From Hyphomicrobiales bacterium (GTDB lineage Bacteria; Pseudomonadota; Alphaproteobacteria; Rhizobiales; Devosiaceae): a stretch of DNA of 15,364 nt. The notes beneath the pieces are model-generated. The model saw nothing but the letters and a program-made list of their open reading frames with translations. It ran no database searches and was not told the origin of the DNA. The DNA is taken from contig WFPQ01000118.1 of NCBI GenBank assembly GCA_015487515.1, forward strand, positions 1 to 15,364. The letters run 5' to 3'. Below, piece by piece: positions 14,693 through 15,364 of this stretch; positions within the stretch are counted from its first letter, which is position 1, and each line of letters opens with the position of its first letter. The position numbers were made by a program, and so were the translations under genes.

Positions 14693-14708
14693 TGTTTCAC
14701 GTGAATCA
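14693..14708 (-). promoter_or_regulatory. parS site, one mismatch, between mnmE and mnmG
   Basis: Read on the plus strand, TGTTTCACGTGAATCA differs from the parS consensus only at position 14. Read on the minus strand it is TGATTCACGTGAAACA, sharing the core GATTCACGTGAAAC with the sites at 1767 and 6808. It lies in the 84-bp gap just before the mnmG start, so bound ParB could also affect mnmG expression. Confidence 0.8.
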
Positions 14709-14744
14709 TTTCAAAATTGCCTTGGCTGATCATTCATTCAACAA

Positions 14745-14760
14745 CATACCAACCGGTATG
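14745..14760. other. Small hairpin after the mnmE stop
   Basis: CATACC-AACC-GGTATG makes a 6-bp stem with a 4-base loop, two bases beyond the mnmE stop. On the mnmE strand it is followed by TTGTTG, so it could be a weak terminator or attenuator before mnmG. Confidence 0.3.
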
Positions 14761-14762
14761 TC

Positions 14763-15364
14763 TTATTTGCCGATGCAAAAACCGGCAAACAATTCATCAA
14801 GAATATTTTCCGAATCGATCTTTCCCAGTAATCTTTCCATTTCATAGCTTGCCGCCCGCAAATCCTCCGCCACAAGCTCCAGCCTGTCTGATCCTTCCTC
14901 AGATTCAAGCAGTCTTAATGCAGAAGACAGGGCCTTCAGGCTCAAAAGCAAAGCCGCTCGATCCTTTTCCCTGCTGAAAATCAGGCTGGCTGCCCCTTCA
15001 TCCAGTTCCCTGTCCACATTATTGGCAATAAAGGAACCTATCAGTTCTACGAGGTCTGAAACATCTCCCCCAATGGCAGAAAAATTCATGTCTGCAACAT
15101 CAGAAACGCCAATATCAGATTTGTTTGAAACATGCAAAACCGGAACCCCCATTTCAGGGATCACCTCACTGCCTTCAATATCCGCAGAACTTATCCACAA
15201 AACCAGATCAGACCTTTCAAGCATAGCCTGGGCCTTTTCTATACCGATGCTTTCAACCTTGTCTTTCGAACACCTGATTCCTGCACTGTCAGACAATATG
15301 ACCAGTTGACCATTAAGATCTATGCAAACCTCAACAATATCTCTTGTGGTCCCAGCCTCGTTAC
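14763..15364 (-). CDS. mnmE: tRNA modification GTPase MnmE, C-terminal part (5' end outside window)
   Basis: MnmE (TrmE) is a GTPase that partners MnmG in wobble-uridine modification of tRNA. The reading frame is open through the right edge, so the N-terminal tetrahydrofolate-binding domain and the G1 P-loop are missing. About 200 residues remain. The first visible residues are AGTTRDIVEV, the G2 switch that is diagnostic of MnmE. G3 reads SDSAGIR, with Ser where DTAG is usual. G4 is SNKSD. The helical domain follows (AALLLSLKALSSALRLLE), and the protein ends in FAGFCIGK, whose Cys is the conserved C-terminal cysteine needed for the modification reaction. Stop is TAA. The TTG at 15296 is an internal Leu codon, not a start. 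Identity is very secure despite truncation. Confidence 0.96.
   Translation of the reverse strand, partial: NEAGTTRDIVEVCIDLNGQLVILSDSAGIRCSKDKVESIGIEKAQAMLERSDLVLWISSADIEGSEVIPEMGVPVLHVSNKSDIGVSDVADMNFSAIGGDVSDLVELIGSFIANNVDRELDEGAASLIFSREKDRAALLLSLKALSSALRLLESEEGSDRLELVAEDLRAASYEMERLLGKIDSENILDELFAGFCIGK
15191..15199 (+). promoter_or_regulatory. Single consensus DnaA box inside mnmE
   Basis: TTATCCACA, the strict E. coli DnaA box, occurs once, within the mnmE coding region. No second good box is nearby, so it is not an origin by itself. Chance occurrence is possible. Confidence 0.3.

Overview
The window is a moderately GC-rich, gene-dense piece of a bacterial chromosome, almost certainly from an alphaproteobacterium. 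The main evidence is the block mnmE-mnmG-rsmG-parA-parB (minus strand) running convergently against leuS-lptE-holA (plus strand). The plus-strand run ftsK-lolA-xthA at the left end is also common in that class, notably in Rhodospirillales-like genomes. Protein-level features agree, for example the LeuRS motif GTGAIFGCP and the YggS motif LHLVGPLQTNK. No transposase, integrase, phage gene, CRISPR array, rRNA or tRNA was seen. The genus cannot be named from sequence reading alone.

Layout. Bases 1-1613 hold the C-terminal motor of the DNA translocase FtsK, with its 5' end outside the window. A 452-bp gap follows that contains a hairpin, a parS-like palindrome and a short tandem duplication. Next come lolA (lipoprotein carrier) and xthA (exonuclease III) on the plus strand. 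They converge on a minus-strand pair: a stand-alone cyclic-nucleotide-binding domain protein and an orphan OmpR-type response regulator. After a 244-bp gap that may encode a 40-residue membrane peptide comes yggS (PLP homeostasis), divergent from leuS. leuS, lptE and holA overlap one another and form a tight operon. A 316-bp repeat-rich convergent gap separates holA from parB. From there to the right edge the minus strand carries mnmE (partial), mnmG, rsmG, parA and parB.

Function. The right half combines chromosome segregation (ParA ATPase, ParB CTPase/centromere clamp, parS sites) with tRNA wobble-uridine modification (MnmE/MnmG) and 16S rRNA methylation (RsmG). The left half contributes chromosome translocation (FtsK), DNA repair (XthA), outer-membrane assembly (LolA, LptE), leucyl-tRNA charging and the replicase clamp-loader delta subunit.

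The gene content is ordinary core genome. The most interesting signal is non-coding. Besides one perfect parS palindrome inside rsmG, three further parS-like sites share an identical 14-base core (GATTCACGTGAAAC). They lie between mnmE and mnmG, inside leuS, and between ftsK and lolA. In each, the change from the parS consensus creates a GANTC, the site methylated by CcrM in alphaproteobacteria. A 14-bp tandem repeat array downstream of parB and a possible small membrane protein after yggS are also unexplained.
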